Shown: positions 34,901 through 47,763 of the stretch, one piece after another | Numbering within the stretch: the stretch's first letter is position 1 | How the letters are laid out: each line of letters opens with the position of its first letter | Assembly (NCBI GenBank): GCA_032158295.1 | Contig: CM063253.1 | Coordinates: forward strand, 372,001-436,000 | Origin: Pycnopodia helianthoides | Lineage: Eukaryota > Echinodermata > Asteroidea > Forcipulatida > Asteriidae | Direction: 5' to 3' | DNA: 64,000 nt | Position numbers and translations under genes: made by a program | Notes under the pieces: model-generated | What the model saw: only the letters and a program-made list of their open reading frames with translations | Told to the model about the DNA's origin: nothing | Databases searched by the model: none

Positions 34901-36765
34901 AAACACACAACTATTACATGAAATGACTCTAGTCAGGTATCTGCAGGCCTGGGCTGCAACGGTTTATCAATTTTGAAGATTCTTTAGTTTCATAAGCCGA
35001 TACACATGATACATCATTCAATTTCAATGACTGAAACTTGTTATTATTATTCACCGATCAATCTGAGGATGTGCAGTCACATTTTTATCAGTTCCACTTC
35101 CTTTTGAGTGGCCATAAGCCTCAAAATTCTACCCATCAATTATATTTTAAGCAAATAGAAAAACTTGGTACATATTTTCGTGTGGTTTCGAATTGACGTG
35201 TCAACTTGACTTAGCGATATGGACAAGCACGGAATAAGCTTGTCGAGGTGGACTTGACAAATAATCAACGAGTTATTCGTGTGAAAACTTGTAGCTTTGT
35301 TGAAGTGGGTCGAGCGTTGTGTAAACGCATACAGGTGATATCAATTAAATATCGATAGGCCTCTTAATTTGATCCCAGACTCGATTCCAATTTCTAAATC
35401 CAATTTGTATGCAATTTCTCCAGTTTTGAAGCATTTGTTTTGAGATTCTACCTGTAGTATTGAATTTATCAGAAATGCCGTCATTTCCATTCATAGTTTT
35501 CATAAAACAAGGTTCATATTTTATACTACTAATTATATAAATAGACAAATCATATAATAGAGTAAAAGTGAAGTTTCTCTTTCGTATTTTTGTAAAGCTA
35601 CTTTTTAATATTGATGTACATGGGTTATTGAAAAAATGAATTTTTTTTTACGATGGAAGTATTAACTAACGTAGGCTAAACATGTTGTAATGACAAAGAC
35701 AATTTAGAGTTATGGATATGGATGGGCGTTGGGAGCGGGGGCGGGGGTGGTAGGCGTTGCCTGAGGGTATTAGTTTTATATCTCACAGTAATTTCGAAAC
35801 TAGATAAAATATTGATTTGTTGTGTTTTTGGCAAACAGTTTTCAAGGTTAAGAGTGGTAGTGATAGTGATGTTTGGTTGGAGTTGGGGTAGTTTGAGGGT
35901 GTGGATGGGGGAGGTAGGGCTGATACGATATTGATCCCGTTATGTTGGGCAGCGGGTGCGCTAGCTTTTTCTTGAACAGTTCCCGTCATTTTCTATTTCG
36001 TATTGACAAGATAGTTCGCCCTGCCAGCACTGTCGACGGTGATATTTTAGATGTCGATGGAACATTGATTTGAAATTGATAAATGTCACATATCTTAATC
36101 TCACAGCATTCCGGCACCTGTCACTCATAGTGAGTCTTTTGTGCAAATAAATGGAAAGATACAGGACGAAAAATTCTAGGTTTCATGTTTTTACGTTTAC
36201 CAACAAAAACCAAGCCCAATCTAGCCCAGGACAATGGGTCCGTACAGCGAGAATCCATACGCTGGCACTGTACCGAGGGCAGAGCCAGGCTAGAGCATGT
36301 TGTCACTTGAAACTCTGTTGGGAGTATGTGTACCTTCAGGGGACACGACCTTGTGGGTCGCAGCAAAATCGCACCAAAAAGTTTGCGGGTTTGTTCTGAT
36401 CGTATGATGTTGCTTTTTTGCTTAATTGCTTCATTCTTCGGGTAATGCTATAGCTTCGGGCTTTAAAACTCTCCACAATGTATTGGAAATGAAACTAATG
36501 CGCAGTGTTGATATTCTCCAGAGAATGGGCAAGGTACAAGAATTCCGAGCCCGAGTAGAAAATCATGTTGAAAGATATATCAGTAGGCAGAAGGTCTACA
36601 GGTTGTAGCAAAAGGTAAAAAGCAAACACCTGTCTACAAAAAATGTTGTATGTGTACTACGGCTGAGTTTGTTGAACACAATTTGGACAGAGTTTCTATT
36701 GTAAAATACATGAAGGCTTCAACCGTTCGGTCGAAAAGTAAAGAAAACCAAATGTGACTTTACAC

Positions 36766-37136
36766 TTAAAGGGTGTGGACAGCGTAGGTAAGATTGAAAA
36801 TATAAATGCTCACATAATTGCACATAACTTAAGTGGTATAACGATATCTATGATCAGGGAAAACTTTCCTTGAATTATTTTTGCTTGAAATGCAGCAGTT
36901 TATGAAAAATTAGTAAAGCAATTCGTTTTGATCTCGCGAGTCCAAAACTCGATGTTCGTAAACAAAAGGTTTTCCCCCACTATTATCTCGTGACTCCAAT
37001 GACCAATAATTGAGCTTAAACTTTTAGTGTTTGTTAATATTTCAAGTACGTATTGGGCCACTCAATTTCCTTGAATGGTTCACTCACTGTGGATACTGGT
37101 ATTTGACAATAACCAAAGTTGTCCACGTGCTCTTAA
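36766..37136. mobile_element. TTAA-flanked MITE with GTGGACA ends
   Basis: The left end reads TTAAAGGGTGTGGACAGC and the reverse complement of the right end reads TTAAGAGCACGTGGACAAC, so imperfect inverted repeats begin at TTAA on both sides. The inner half contains ACTCCAATGACCAA and GAGCTTAAACTTT, matching in reverse orientation the core seen at 182-460, 43067-43634 and 55885-56285. About 371 bp, no ORF, non-autonomous. Confidence 0.65.
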
Positions 37137-40100
37137 TTTGTGGCTTGTGTCTCGTGTATAGGGCATCTAATGGAGAACGTGTCATCGTTCACTCAAACTG
37201 ACCGTTCAGCTGAACCCACGGTCGGGCTTAGACTGCGTGGTCACGGTCATCAATTGGGAAAAGTGCCTGCATTGACCGCAAGAAGAGACAAGGACATTGA
37301 CTAGTTCTCTTTCTTTCGTATATACATTTACTTCTTTAAGTGTAAACTGGGGACTTCATCTCATAAAAATCTTTCATATTAAAAATACAATCTTTACATG
37401 TTGACCTCTGACAAAAATTAAATAAAAAAATGAGCAACAGTAACAGACTGTTGGTTTGAATGAGTTGTATTATTATCATGTTTTAATGACCGTCGTGAAA
37501 TCTGTGAAAATCTATTTGTTTGTCAAATGCCTTTGTTTATAATAACAAAGAGCCAAAAATTGGTCACAATTACATGCCCCTTATTAATTAGACAAAAAGA
37601 CGGCCATTGCAGACAGCGCCACCAACGTTAAAACAGTAATTTCGGAGAAGCTGTTCATTTTGACTTGTAGGCAGATGCTTTGGTTAAAACTAAAATGCCA
37701 GGGTCAATTGAGATAGTCTTTCCGAGGAAACCGCATGAGTGTGAAATCTAGGTCAAGCTCTTCAGAACACATTTTGTCTTCCAAGCGCCACCAAAAGACC
37801 AATTTAATCAGACCTTCCACCAAAATGACGAAGTTTGTATTTCTTTAGTTTTATTGTTCGGTTTGTCCATTTTACGGGATTGCGGTAAGCCGCAAAATTC
37901 TGATTGACAGCGCTAAACCTACGAACTTCCGGTGTAAAAATCACCAAGGGAAAAAGGCCTACGTTAAACCTGTTTGCTTTTTAGTTTGCCGTTAAAAGAG
38001 GAATGGTGTTCAGCAAGTTTTCACGCCTTTGTTTAAACTTTGGTCAATGTTGAAAGAGTTTCAAGTCATTTTGGATCTGGAAACAAAAAAACCTTTTTGT
38101 AATAGTGTAATAGTCAGAGAAAGCAATAAGTGTATAACTTTTAACTGGAAACTTACTTTAAAAATGCAGGATTGATGGCTATGGAAAAAACAAATAAATA
38201 ATTGCGATTTCGTAGCTCACTGATTATAAAGTTTCTCTCGGCAGTCATAATGGGTAGAAATATTTTCGTCTCTAAAACAATCAAAGTCGAGGGGTAGTTT
38301 TAGAGACCAACACATCACCGCTGCTTACTTTGATTGCCACAACCAAAACATGCCTGGAAACATTTCAGCTAAAACGTGAATCTTTCTTCGGTGTTGTCAC
38401 TTAAACCTCTTTAATGGATTCTGGACATTGAGAATAAATTTACTCTTAAAACAATGTTCCAACCGTTCACCATGTCCGGGAAATGATTGTCGAGGAATAC
38501 ATTTGAAAGTATTATAAAAACTTGCGTGAGTTTTGCGTTTTTTAAAATTGTCTAGTTTAGAAGAATTAGTTTCTAGCCAAACTGCTACTTTAAATAGTAA
38601 ACTTTACATGTTACTGGTTCCCAACGTTTTGTTTTATTTAATGAATGTCAAATTACCTAAGAGCTGGGACAAAGCATGCAGGGGACTAAGTCAGAAACAA
38701 TAACTGACGTGTGAACGACGAAAGAGGGCGTTTTGTGCTTACATTGTGTACTCTGTAAGTATAAACAGCTGTTCTGTGGTTAAACGGGGATTACATTGAA
38801 TTTTCTTGCGCCACTCGTGACCTGTTTGTTTTGTTGTCAACAAAACTTTGATTTTAAAGATAGTATTTGAAAGAGCACCTCTTTTATAAAGTTACTTTAA
38901 ATTTGTTGTATAATTTTTTTTTAAACATCATCTTGAAATTAACCAAGAAGGTGAAAAAGAAGCAACTATAAACAGTAACCTTGCAACAACCATGTGTAAA
39001 ACTGCTTATTCTCCACACCATGCTAAGCTTCAAACATCACTTAAGAAGGTGTAAGCTACGTCACAGTTTTTTTTAAATAAATTGAAGTGCACTGTCATCA
39101 CAACAATTTTACAGTAACAAAGTTGCCAATGTTTGACATGTTTGTTTGGCTTCATTATCTGTGTGCAGGCAACTTCGATTCTTTGGTTCAGTTAACAGCC
39201 TTTCGGAAATTCATTTCTTTGTAGAAGTATTATCAGTGTTATTTACGTTAACGTGCGAATGTATCGTCTCTTTAAAAAAAAGTACAATGTAGTGATTCAG
39301 GACTACATGCTGACTAATCTTCTTCTTACGCGTTTATTTGGAACAATATGTAATTAAAAAAAAGGGCGAGCACCTTTTGTTTATATCTATTTAAAAATTT
39401 GCAAGAGACAACTGCGGCACTGAAATAGAACTCCTTCATAAAAAACCCTACACACAAGAAGAGAAAAAAACACTAAAAAGAAGAAGAAGAAACTCCACAA
39501 AAATACTCAAAATACAGGCTTGTGGAGGGGGGGGGGGCTGTCCCCACAGTACCCCACACTAAGAATGGAATTAAATCATTTTCAAATTGCTTACGTGCAA
39601 ACAATAATTCAATACACAAAGAGTTCTGGAAGGAATGAAAACCGAAATCGAAATACCACTCGGAGCGATTGGTTGCCGGGTTCCGACCGTGTCAGGCTGC
39701 CGCGGTTCGACCCATGTATGTATCCCGGCCGCTACTGTCATCGCGTAGATAAAGTGAAATGAAACACAAGTTGCACAAGTCTCTTCCATTGACGAGTTGT
39801 TTTTATGGAAGGGAATACCAATGGCGGTGTAACGATGTCAGGGAGCTTTAACTAATACAATAAGCTGCTTTGCCGATGTTATGGCTACTATCAAAACAAC
39901 TGTGTAATCTGGTGACAAGAAAACGTTATACAAAAAAAGGCCCCTCGACATTTTGGGCTGCAATAATTTATAAAGACACGGGTTAAAAGTGACGAGGAAA
40001 TTATTCTACTGGCTTACCTCATTCTGGTCTAAAGATGATTGTCCGTTGTCCTAGATTCTCTTATCAGACGACCTGGGAGGGGAGGGGAGGGGAGGGAGGT

Positions 40101-40734
40101 GAGGGGAGGGTTAGGTCCTCGGTCCTGCGCAAGCTGCAAACTCTCTCCCCCTCCTGTTCGAACCTCCTGACAATGGTTACGCAATTCCATATTTCCATCT
40201 TTACAACTGTGATGACTTTAAGTCCAGACATCAACATGTGATTGAAGAACACTCATTTGTTGCCTCTTCCTCATGCCTTAGTCTTCAACCCTGTTCTGAA
40301 AGTCAATCAAACGCACAGAGTACTTGGTAAATTGGTTCCATAATATAGCGTTGATTCGCTAAAAATTGGATACAAACAAGTCTATAAAGTAAAGTAAAGA
40401 TGACATAGCCCAACTGTATAAGACGAGTTGTCCATTGGCAACAAATTATGACTTTAAAACTCGTTTACTTTAATTTAAACTTGATGGAACTGTACACGTT
40501 TTTGTATAGAACTGACTTTGGCTCATTAAAATAGATCCAATGATCTAAGTCAACAATATTCTTTTAATTTGTTTATAAAAACGATATTCTATATTCCATC
40601 GCGGAATCTCCGTTGATAGCGCACTAGTGTTTCTAGAAATGCAATGTATTGTGAAGTTCAACCTAGAGGGCGCACTGTTTCACGGTGAGTGGTTTGCATG
40701 GAATAAAACCACCGTTTATCTTCTGCGTTCATAG
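37137..40734. other. Intergenic DNA, no gene recognised
   Basis: AT-rich, with a G11 run (39527-39537) and a G-rich tract listed separately. The words GGTTCCGACC and GGTTCGACCC near 39680-39715 resemble B boxes but lack a matching A box. No coding region is recognised. Confidence 0.4.
40076..40110 (+). repeat. GGGGA tandem tract
   Basis: Several GGGGA repeats in a row (GGGAGGGGAGGGGAGGGG), quadruplex-prone. Confidence 0.85.
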
Positions 40735-41018
40735 AATTGTACATAACATACATGGTGGGAAAATTTCACAGTAATATTTTTGGCTGAAACGCGGTAGTTT
40801 CTGTAAAGAAATTATGAAGACATATAGTTTTCACCTCGCAAGTCCAAAACTCAAACTAGTACAAACATAAAGGTTTTCCACAATTTGTCTCGTGACACTG
40901 ATGACCAAATGACCTTATACTTTCACAGGTTACATGTAGCCTATGTTTTTGGGTCGCATTAAGTGCAGATACTGGTCTTTGACAACTACCAATGTTGTCC
41001 GCATGCTTTTAGTCTTAA
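40735..41018. mobile_element. Truncated copy of the 36766-37136 MITE
   Basis: It aligns by eye with the inner and right parts of the element at 36766. Shared landmarks are GCGGTAGTTT/GCAGCAGTTT, TCGCAAGTCCAAAACTC/TCGCGAGTCCAAAACTC, TGATGACCAAATGA and ACTGGTCTTTGACAA, and it ends with TTGTCCGCATGC then TTAA (41015-41018). The left end is missing or too diverged to define. Confidence 0.6.
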
Positions 41019-43066
41019 GCTTCCTTTTGATGATTAATTTACAAGCCCAGGTCAATGTTTACTCAAATTAATCAACAACCTGTAAATCTGTGCCGGAGTG
41101 TAACCAATGCTGTAACTCCACTGTCCTTTGTAACTAAACAAACAGGTTACATTATCGTATGTGGTTGCGAGCGGCTCGAATTAACGGTTTATTAGCATCG
41201 ACTCTGTAAAGTCACATCTACTGTTATAACATTACTGTTAGACACAATACAAATATTAGACTTGGATTAGCAATCCTCTTAGCACAACCACCCGGTCACG
41301 CCATTCAATTCTATAACAGAGTTTGGCAACACAGCTTGTGATTATGTGTACCCTCCCAACCAGTGGACACAATTGAAAGTTCTCCCCTGCGTTTGTTTTT
41401 CTAAAATCTTAAAGGGAAATGAAGGTAGTACAAATAAATTAATTGCAGGTCCACCTAGTATGATTAAGCATTTTTTCAGGCCTGGGCGGTCCGATTTAAC
41501 ACACAAGTGTTGGTAACAACTTTTGTAAATTTTCTTTGTGATAGTTTCTGTGTCATAGATAGTCAGCCGTTTAGCACCTTGCTATAATAAATTGGCTTGG
41601 TCTATTTTATTCATTTCCATGTTAACTAAATATTGATTAATTGACTTTTATTTGGGTCAGGGCTCACAGGCCTTAAAATGTCTTGAGCTTTTGCCATTTT
41701 TATAGTACTGTATTTGCTTGTTTTTCTCCATTCCTTCAATTTTACCGTTTCGACCATGGTTTTGACAAAAAAGGACACTTTTTTGGTTTAGGTTCAGAGA
41801 AATGGAAACAAGTATTTGACTGTTTGAGTTTTCCTCCAAACACTGTCCTTTCTGGTTTTGTTTTCTTGTATTTTGCTATTTTCTTCTTCATCTCGACTGT
41901 GTCCAAATTTGTGTGTATTTTTAAATATATTCTCTTAATCTCTTTGTAGTTTGCCAAATAAACCCAACAATCAAATCAAAAATACAATGTCTGAAACCAT
42001 GACGATCGTGATGCTTTTTACAAGGTCACCATTTGTTCTTTCATTTTTATTTTTATTTATTTATTTTATTTATTTTATTTTTTTTTGGGGGGGAGGCTGG
42101 GATTGGTGACAGCAAATGAAACAGTTGCCAGGGTTGTTGTGTTGTTTTTGTTTTGTTTGAGGTTTGGGGGCGTGACTTAATCAACAACTTCATAATTGTC
42201 TTTGTCTTAGTCGTAGAAGTCACGAATTTATGACGTCATGTAGAAGTATTTTGACGTCATGTAGATCTGTAGTTAACTGTGAGGGATATGGGCTAGCCTT
42301 TTTTTCTTTCAAATAGTAATCAAAACCCAACTGAATTAATCTTATTACAGTTTTAGACGAAAAAGTCCTCAGCGCGCATTGTCAATATGTGAGACTTCCA
42401 TGTGAAAACAGTTTGTTATTCATCTGCAGTTGTTTAGCCTGTTTGCGGTCACGAACACCCCGATAGAGGGCAGTATACCATGGTAAGAGCAAGCGACTGG
42501 AACACGGCACTGTTCGATCAAAGAACACAATGGTCGCATAGTTTTATTTCAGAAAATAATGGAGCTTCAACAATCGAGTTTAAAAGCTGCAAATCCAAAC
42601 ATCCAGAACATCAAAGTGTGCGCCAGAAAACACCCCAAACTTCTCACCAAACTGAAATTGTTTGTTTATGGGTTTTTTCTGAGGGCCTTTTGACTTGAGT
42701 TTAATTCATTGGTAAAACAGTTTGAATGAAAGCAGACGACTAAACAGTGAATGATCTGTGTCAATATTGAATAACTTCTTAGTTTAATAAAAGAAGTGGA
42801 CTCGACATAGAGAAGCATTTCTGCGTTTTTGTGTCTTTGCTCTCCACGGAACACTCTTTTTGTTTATACTCTGGCGTCCCGGGAAATTCCACAGGGTAAT
42901 CAAAGATAGTCCAAGCTTTTGAAGAACAAAGATAGATATCGAGTGAGCAATTGCCTCTATTATTGAGTGGTATTTGAGAAAGGATGGTTGAGGGTTTGTT
43001 GTATCCATATAATGTTTGCATATTGTCGTCTGTCCTAGACGTGTATCTATAATGTGGTTGATAAGG
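41019..43066. other. Intergenic DNA, no gene recognised
   Basis: AT-rich, with a T/A-rich low-complexity stretch (about 42039-42087) next to a G7 run. No domain-bearing ORF. Confidence 0.4.
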
Positions 43067-43634
43067 TTAAAGGAACATTACAGAATTGGTTTTTGCAACA
43101 AAACAGTTGCTTGCAGTGTAAGCACTTTATGTTAATCCACCATATGCATAAACTGACAAACCTGTAGAAGTTTGAGATCGATCGGCCATCTGGGTCACGA
43201 GAAAATAGTGAAAAACCGATTACACATTTGCAAGAAATCATATAGATTCAACAAATGAATAAAACGCTCACTGAGCGATAAACTCCAATCGGAAAATTAG
43301 TTTATTCATTTCTCATCAAATATGGCATTTCAGACAGAAATATTTCAAGGGATGTTTTCTACCATCATCATCATTAGACTGTAAGTTTTATGTAAATCTG
43401 TGATCAAAAAGTAAATTTTACAAGTTTTTTCTTACCAATTCTGTAACGTTTATATAAAATTTAAAATTTACACAAAAACAAAAAAATTAAATAGATGTTG
43501 ACTCTTCAAGCCATGTCACACAAGCCAATTAACAGGGAACCAGTTTCCTGGTAATCTCCAAGTTTTATGTAAATCTGTGATCAAAAAGTATATTTTACAG
43601 TTTTTTTCTTACCAATTCTGTAATGTTCCTTTAA
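43067..43634. mobile_element. TTAA-flanked MITE (AAGGAACATTACAG family), copy A, with a duplicated 3' end
   Basis: The left end TTAAAGGAACATTACAGAAT is the exact reverse complement of the right end (ATTCTGTAATGTTCCTTTAA at 43615-43634). The interior contains ACAAACCTGTAGAAGTTTG. The terminal 70 bp occur twice, at about 43383-43450 and 43560-43634, with about 110 bp of unrelated sequence between them. It aligns over its length with copy B. No ORF. Confidence 0.85.
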
Positions 43635-45432
43635 CACACAGGACAATGTTGGTGTTGGGACGAGCGTCAAGTAGTCATTCATGGAGGAATCAAATTGTGC
43701 TCGTGTTAACGTAAAGATTTTGTAACATTTTGAGGTTCTTAACCTGCCTTGCCTTATTTTAGCCAGGCTTGTGTTATATATTCTTTGAAGACGGGGAGTA
43801 TTCACATCACGTCATCAACCTCATCCCCACAACCTTGCCCAAACCAGTTTAGGTGACCAGTCCCTTTAATAAATTAATATGTAGGCCTATCATCATAGTT
43901 TTGCATTTCGCTTTGCCTTAAATATCACATGAGGGCGCTATGCAACGAAAAAAAAAGTTTAAGCTGTGTCTGGGATGGTGGATTGGGTAGTGGCTATGGC
44001 TAGATTGCTGTCAAGGCATTTTCTCAACGTTATTTCTGCAGCCAACGGGGATAGCCGTAGCCAAAGTCGCACACAGTCTTGTGCCACCTTTGAAATAAAA
44101 CTGTATTCTAAAAGAAACCAGAACAATTGCAATTGTGAGTCAGAACGTAAGTCCTCACAAATTTTGTTTTTAATTAAAGGACTAGTTTTTTAATATATAT
44201 TTTTATCGCTTTGTCTTAAAGGGTAGGAATGAGAATGGAGGGGGACCGTACGTCAAGGGGGGGGGGACACATGGAACCCCACACATGACTCTCGAAATGT
44301 GTAATTCAACCCGGAGTATTTATAACTCACCCGGTAAAATAATGTTCATATCATTCCTTCTTTTCAAGATCTCTGGTTTGACATATTTGGTTTTATTCAC
44401 CCCACTGGTCTCTACACTGTCAGTACAAACGAGATAAGCAGTTCAATCTCCATTGTCCTGTTATGGCGCCCTCTATATGCATGGAAATAGACTAGCCAAC
44501 AACACCGTCTTGTCACAAGTGGGCTGCACTACACTGATAATGAAAAGCCTCACGAATAAATTAAATTGTAAACCCACAAATTTTGCTGTAAGTAAAAGAT
44601 TTTAAGGTCATGGCTTTTAGGGATTGTTGATCAATGGTCCAACATTGTCCCGTGGATCGTTTACATTCAACCCACCAGGGCGTTAAGAACGTAGACTAGT
44701 CCTCGAAAAAATGCCTTACTTTGCTCAGCGTACCAGTCCTAGTTTGCCAAGATGGACTCTGGCCAATTGAGTCGAAACAATAATAAAGTTAGTTGTCAGC
44801 AAAGGCTGAGAAACTTGGAAATTTTGTTTTTGTTTTGATTTAATTTTGTTGTGTAATTTTTGAATATTTGCCATTTGTTGATATGGGATCTTATTTAGAG
44901 TGGCGTGTCCAAATGAACCTTTGGTGCAGCTTCATCTCGGAGTGTCAAGATGCTGGCACGGACCTCATTTTATATGTCACAAGAGGGCGTACGTCAGTCA
45001 AACGATAAATGAAATACTGTTAGTTACTTTTTATGAGAAGTGGCATGTGTGAGCTTACTCAAACAGCCCAGCTGACCAGCTCCTTAAAGACACCCCTGTA
45101 ATCAATTTATGAAACCCAGCTTAGTGTCAATTGATTATTAGTTTTGAAAAGGTACATTCAAACCAAAGTTTCAAAGAAAATTGTCATGAAGGAATGGTAA
45201 TTTGTTGGATTTCGAAGAGTGTACATTTATTCCAATCCTCCAGTTAAAACTAAAATCATAAAACTATGTCATGAAAGCTTTACGATAAGGTGGATTGCAC
45301 ATTTAATATCATTCGGTAATGATATGCAATTAATTTATGCAGTTTCAAACGTTATGAAACTAAGAACATACTCCGAGATGACATGATCATGGGATTGATG
45401 CACAATAATTTACCCTAACCTAGACACAATCC
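43635..45432. other. Intergenic DNA with a foldback repeat
   Basis: At about 43985-44070, GTGGCTATGGCTAG pairs with GATAGCCGTAGCC. A G10 run lies at 44257-44266. No gene is recognised. Confidence 0.4.
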
Positions 45433-45936
45433 GAAGAAGAAGAAGAAGAAGAAGAAGAAGAGAAGAAGAAGAAGAAGAAGAAGAAAAGAAGAAGAAGAAG
45501 AAGAAGAAGAAGAAGAAGAAGAAGAAGAAGAAAAGAAGAAGAAGAAAGAAGAAGAAGAAGAAGAAGAAGAAGAAGAAAGAAGAAGAAGAAGAAGAAGAAG
45601 AAGAAGAAGAAGAAGAAGAAGAAGAAGAAGAAGAAAAAGAAGAAGAAGAAGAAGAAGAAGAAGAAGAAGAAGAAGAAGAAGAAGAAGAAGAAGAAGAAGA
45701 AGAAGAAAGAAGAAGAAGAAGAAGAAGAAGAAGAAGAAGAAGAAGAAGAAGAAGAAGAGAAGAAGAAGAAGAAGAAGAAGAAAAAAGAAGAAGAAGAAGA
45801 AGAAGAAGAAGAAGAAAAAAGAAGAAGAAGAAGAAGAAGAAGAAGAAAGAAGAAGAAAAAAGAAGAAAAAGAAAAGAGAAGAGAAGAAGAAGAAGAAGAA
45901 GAAGAAGAAGAAGAAGAAAAGAGAAGAAGAAGAAGG
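45433..45936 (+). repeat. GAA trinucleotide microsatellite, about 500 bp
   Basis: Nearly uninterrupted GAA repeats with occasional extra or missing A or G. Purine-only on the plus strand, able to form triplex DNA. The minus-strand open frame across it encodes only Ser, Leu and Phe runs and is an artefact. Its assembled length may be unreliable. Confidence 0.98.
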
Positions 45937-47576
45937 CTAAACCCACGAAGTATACACCATAAGGTATAAAACCAAAGTATCGTCCAATAGCAACTGCTAT
46001 TTTTAATTACTTAATTTTGTTCTGATTCCATTAGTAATTTATTTTATTTTATAAATCTATGATAATGAAAAGACAAAAAAATCCCAACACACCTTCCGTT
46101 TGATGTACTATCACTGTGGATGATCTACGGGACACTGCAACCTACGAGGATCAAGGTTTCCATTCGCCGTGAACTAATGTATTGACTGACGGTCACCACG
46201 CATCGATTTACGGTACGGTTGTTTGATCTCACCCGCTCAGATGGAGATGACTCGGTATTTTGCATGGTCGATCCCCATACAGCCTTACATCCAACGTGTT
46301 TGCTGATATTTGGTGGCGGTAATTTCCAATCGGTTTCGTGTTCATGTTGGAGGATACATTTGCTCTGGTCGAAGGGGTTTATGGATAAATACTTATTCAA
46401 ACCACTGGTTATAGATGAAGCCACTGCAAGACTTGTAATTACAAGGTCGTGGGTTCGAGTTCCAAAGCTGCCAGTCGATTGTCACCAGTTTCGTGTGACA
46501 ATTGTCACCAGGTTACCGTTATAAGTCTGTCGTTTGGGTCTCATTTCAAAATTCCCTTGAAGTAACTGGTATTCCACTCAGCAAACCACTGTGCCTGTTG
46601 CACAGAGGTTCCTCTAACATTTCGTGGCTTATCCCTCGGCCCAGAGCATGTTGAGCGCTCGGCGCAGAGCATGTTGGGCGCCATTAAAATCATGAAAGCC
46701 CACAGCTCACGTACACTATACCTTACAACTCAAAGTAGTTTAACTCAAGCTTTTCTTGTATGCAAAGTACAGATTCCTCTTAATTGTTGTCAAATCCAAG
46801 CCCTCGTTGACTTCAACCGTTTTGCATAATATGCCTCAAATGGTGACAAGAGGAATAAGTGTCTCATTGATGTATTAAACGACCCCCACTTAGACAAACA
46901 ACTCCTAGTATTTGATTTAATTGTAAAGAACATTCCCTGCTTCTTTTCAACTGAACACATCCACATGGAAACCACAAAGAGATTCATGTCCTTTGTATAG
47001 TTTATCAAAGGAATTGGTCAAGCACGTCTTGGAATTCAACGTATGCTAATTAGGTATCATTGAAGACTAGACATTTCCGAAAAAGAGTGAAATTGTACGA
47101 TTTTGTTTTTGCGCTTGTTATGTTACTTACACTCTCTCCTGTATGTAAATACTGTATATTATACTCTGTAACTTTGTTAGTAACAATATGTAGACATTTC
47201 TATATTTGTTTGTATTTTTTTGGAAATTGTAACCATCGCTGTATTGCAGCCTCGTGCTTACTAAAACTATGCAATGTTTTAATAAACTAGACATTAAAAA
47301 TAACACTGTGTGATGATGAAGTGAACCTGTGGGGGAGGAACATCTAGGACAGACAAAAGCTTTTCATTTGGAAGTGGATGGTGCTGACTTCATTAAAAAA
47401 AATCAGGGTTTAACCACTTTTACCTTATAATTCAAAGATTAGTTGGTAATACTTTAACTATAACAAAAAGATGATCTTTGCAGTGAGAAAGAAGCATCTT
47501 GTAAAACTTTGACAGACTCGATGGCCGTGCTTTATCTTGATTCAGAAAGACAGTAAGCCTATCGATTCAGCTGAAA
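45937..47576. other. Intergenic DNA, no gene recognised
   Basis: GC-richer at about 46095-46520, ending in a tRNA-like element listed separately. A 24-bp tandem duplication (CAGAGCATGTTG) lies at about 46636-46680. Confidence 0.4.
46404..46466 (+). repeat. Possible tRNA-derived SINE head
   Basis: The sequence has an anticodon-arm-like hairpin (CTTGTAATTACAAGG) followed by GTCGTGGGTTCGAGTTCC, close to a polymerase III B box with one extra base. The upstream GGTTATAGATGAAGCC is a poor A box. It reads like a decayed tRNA-derived SINE and not a working tRNA gene. Confidence 0.4.
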
Positions 47577-47763
47577 GTCTGCTGAGCGCTGCACCTTATA
47601 TTGATTCAAAGAAGTATACCAGAAGATACATTGCGCATGTCTGCTGAGCGCTGTACCATATCTTGAATTAAAGAAGTACACCAGAAGATACCTTGCGCAT
47701 GTCTGCTGAACGCTGTACCATAATCTTGAATCAAAGAAGTATACCAGAAGATACCTTGCGCAT
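47577..47763 (+). repeat. 62-bp tandem repeat, three copies
   Basis: Copies start at 47577, 47639 and 47701, each beginning GTCTGCTGA and ending CCTTGCGCAT or similar, with a few substitutions and one inserted A. A partial fourth copy may precede them near 47526. Confidence 0.92.

Larger units (their letters stand above)
31760..36765. other. Upstream intergenic DNA, no gene recognised
   Basis: Apart from the G-rich tracts listed separately, this is AT-rich unique-looking DNA. A GC-richer patch at about 33690-34090 could be regulatory. Two B-box-like words near 34801-34849 suggest a decayed tRNA-derived SINE. No coding region is recognised. Confidence 0.4.

Noticed and set aside
45410..45946. 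178-codon Ser/Leu/Phe minus-strand frame
   Set aside because: Translation of the GAA microsatellite.
46404..46466. Functional tRNA gene
   Set aside because: B-box-like word has an extra base, A box is poor and no acceptor stem pairs, so a SINE remnant is more likely.
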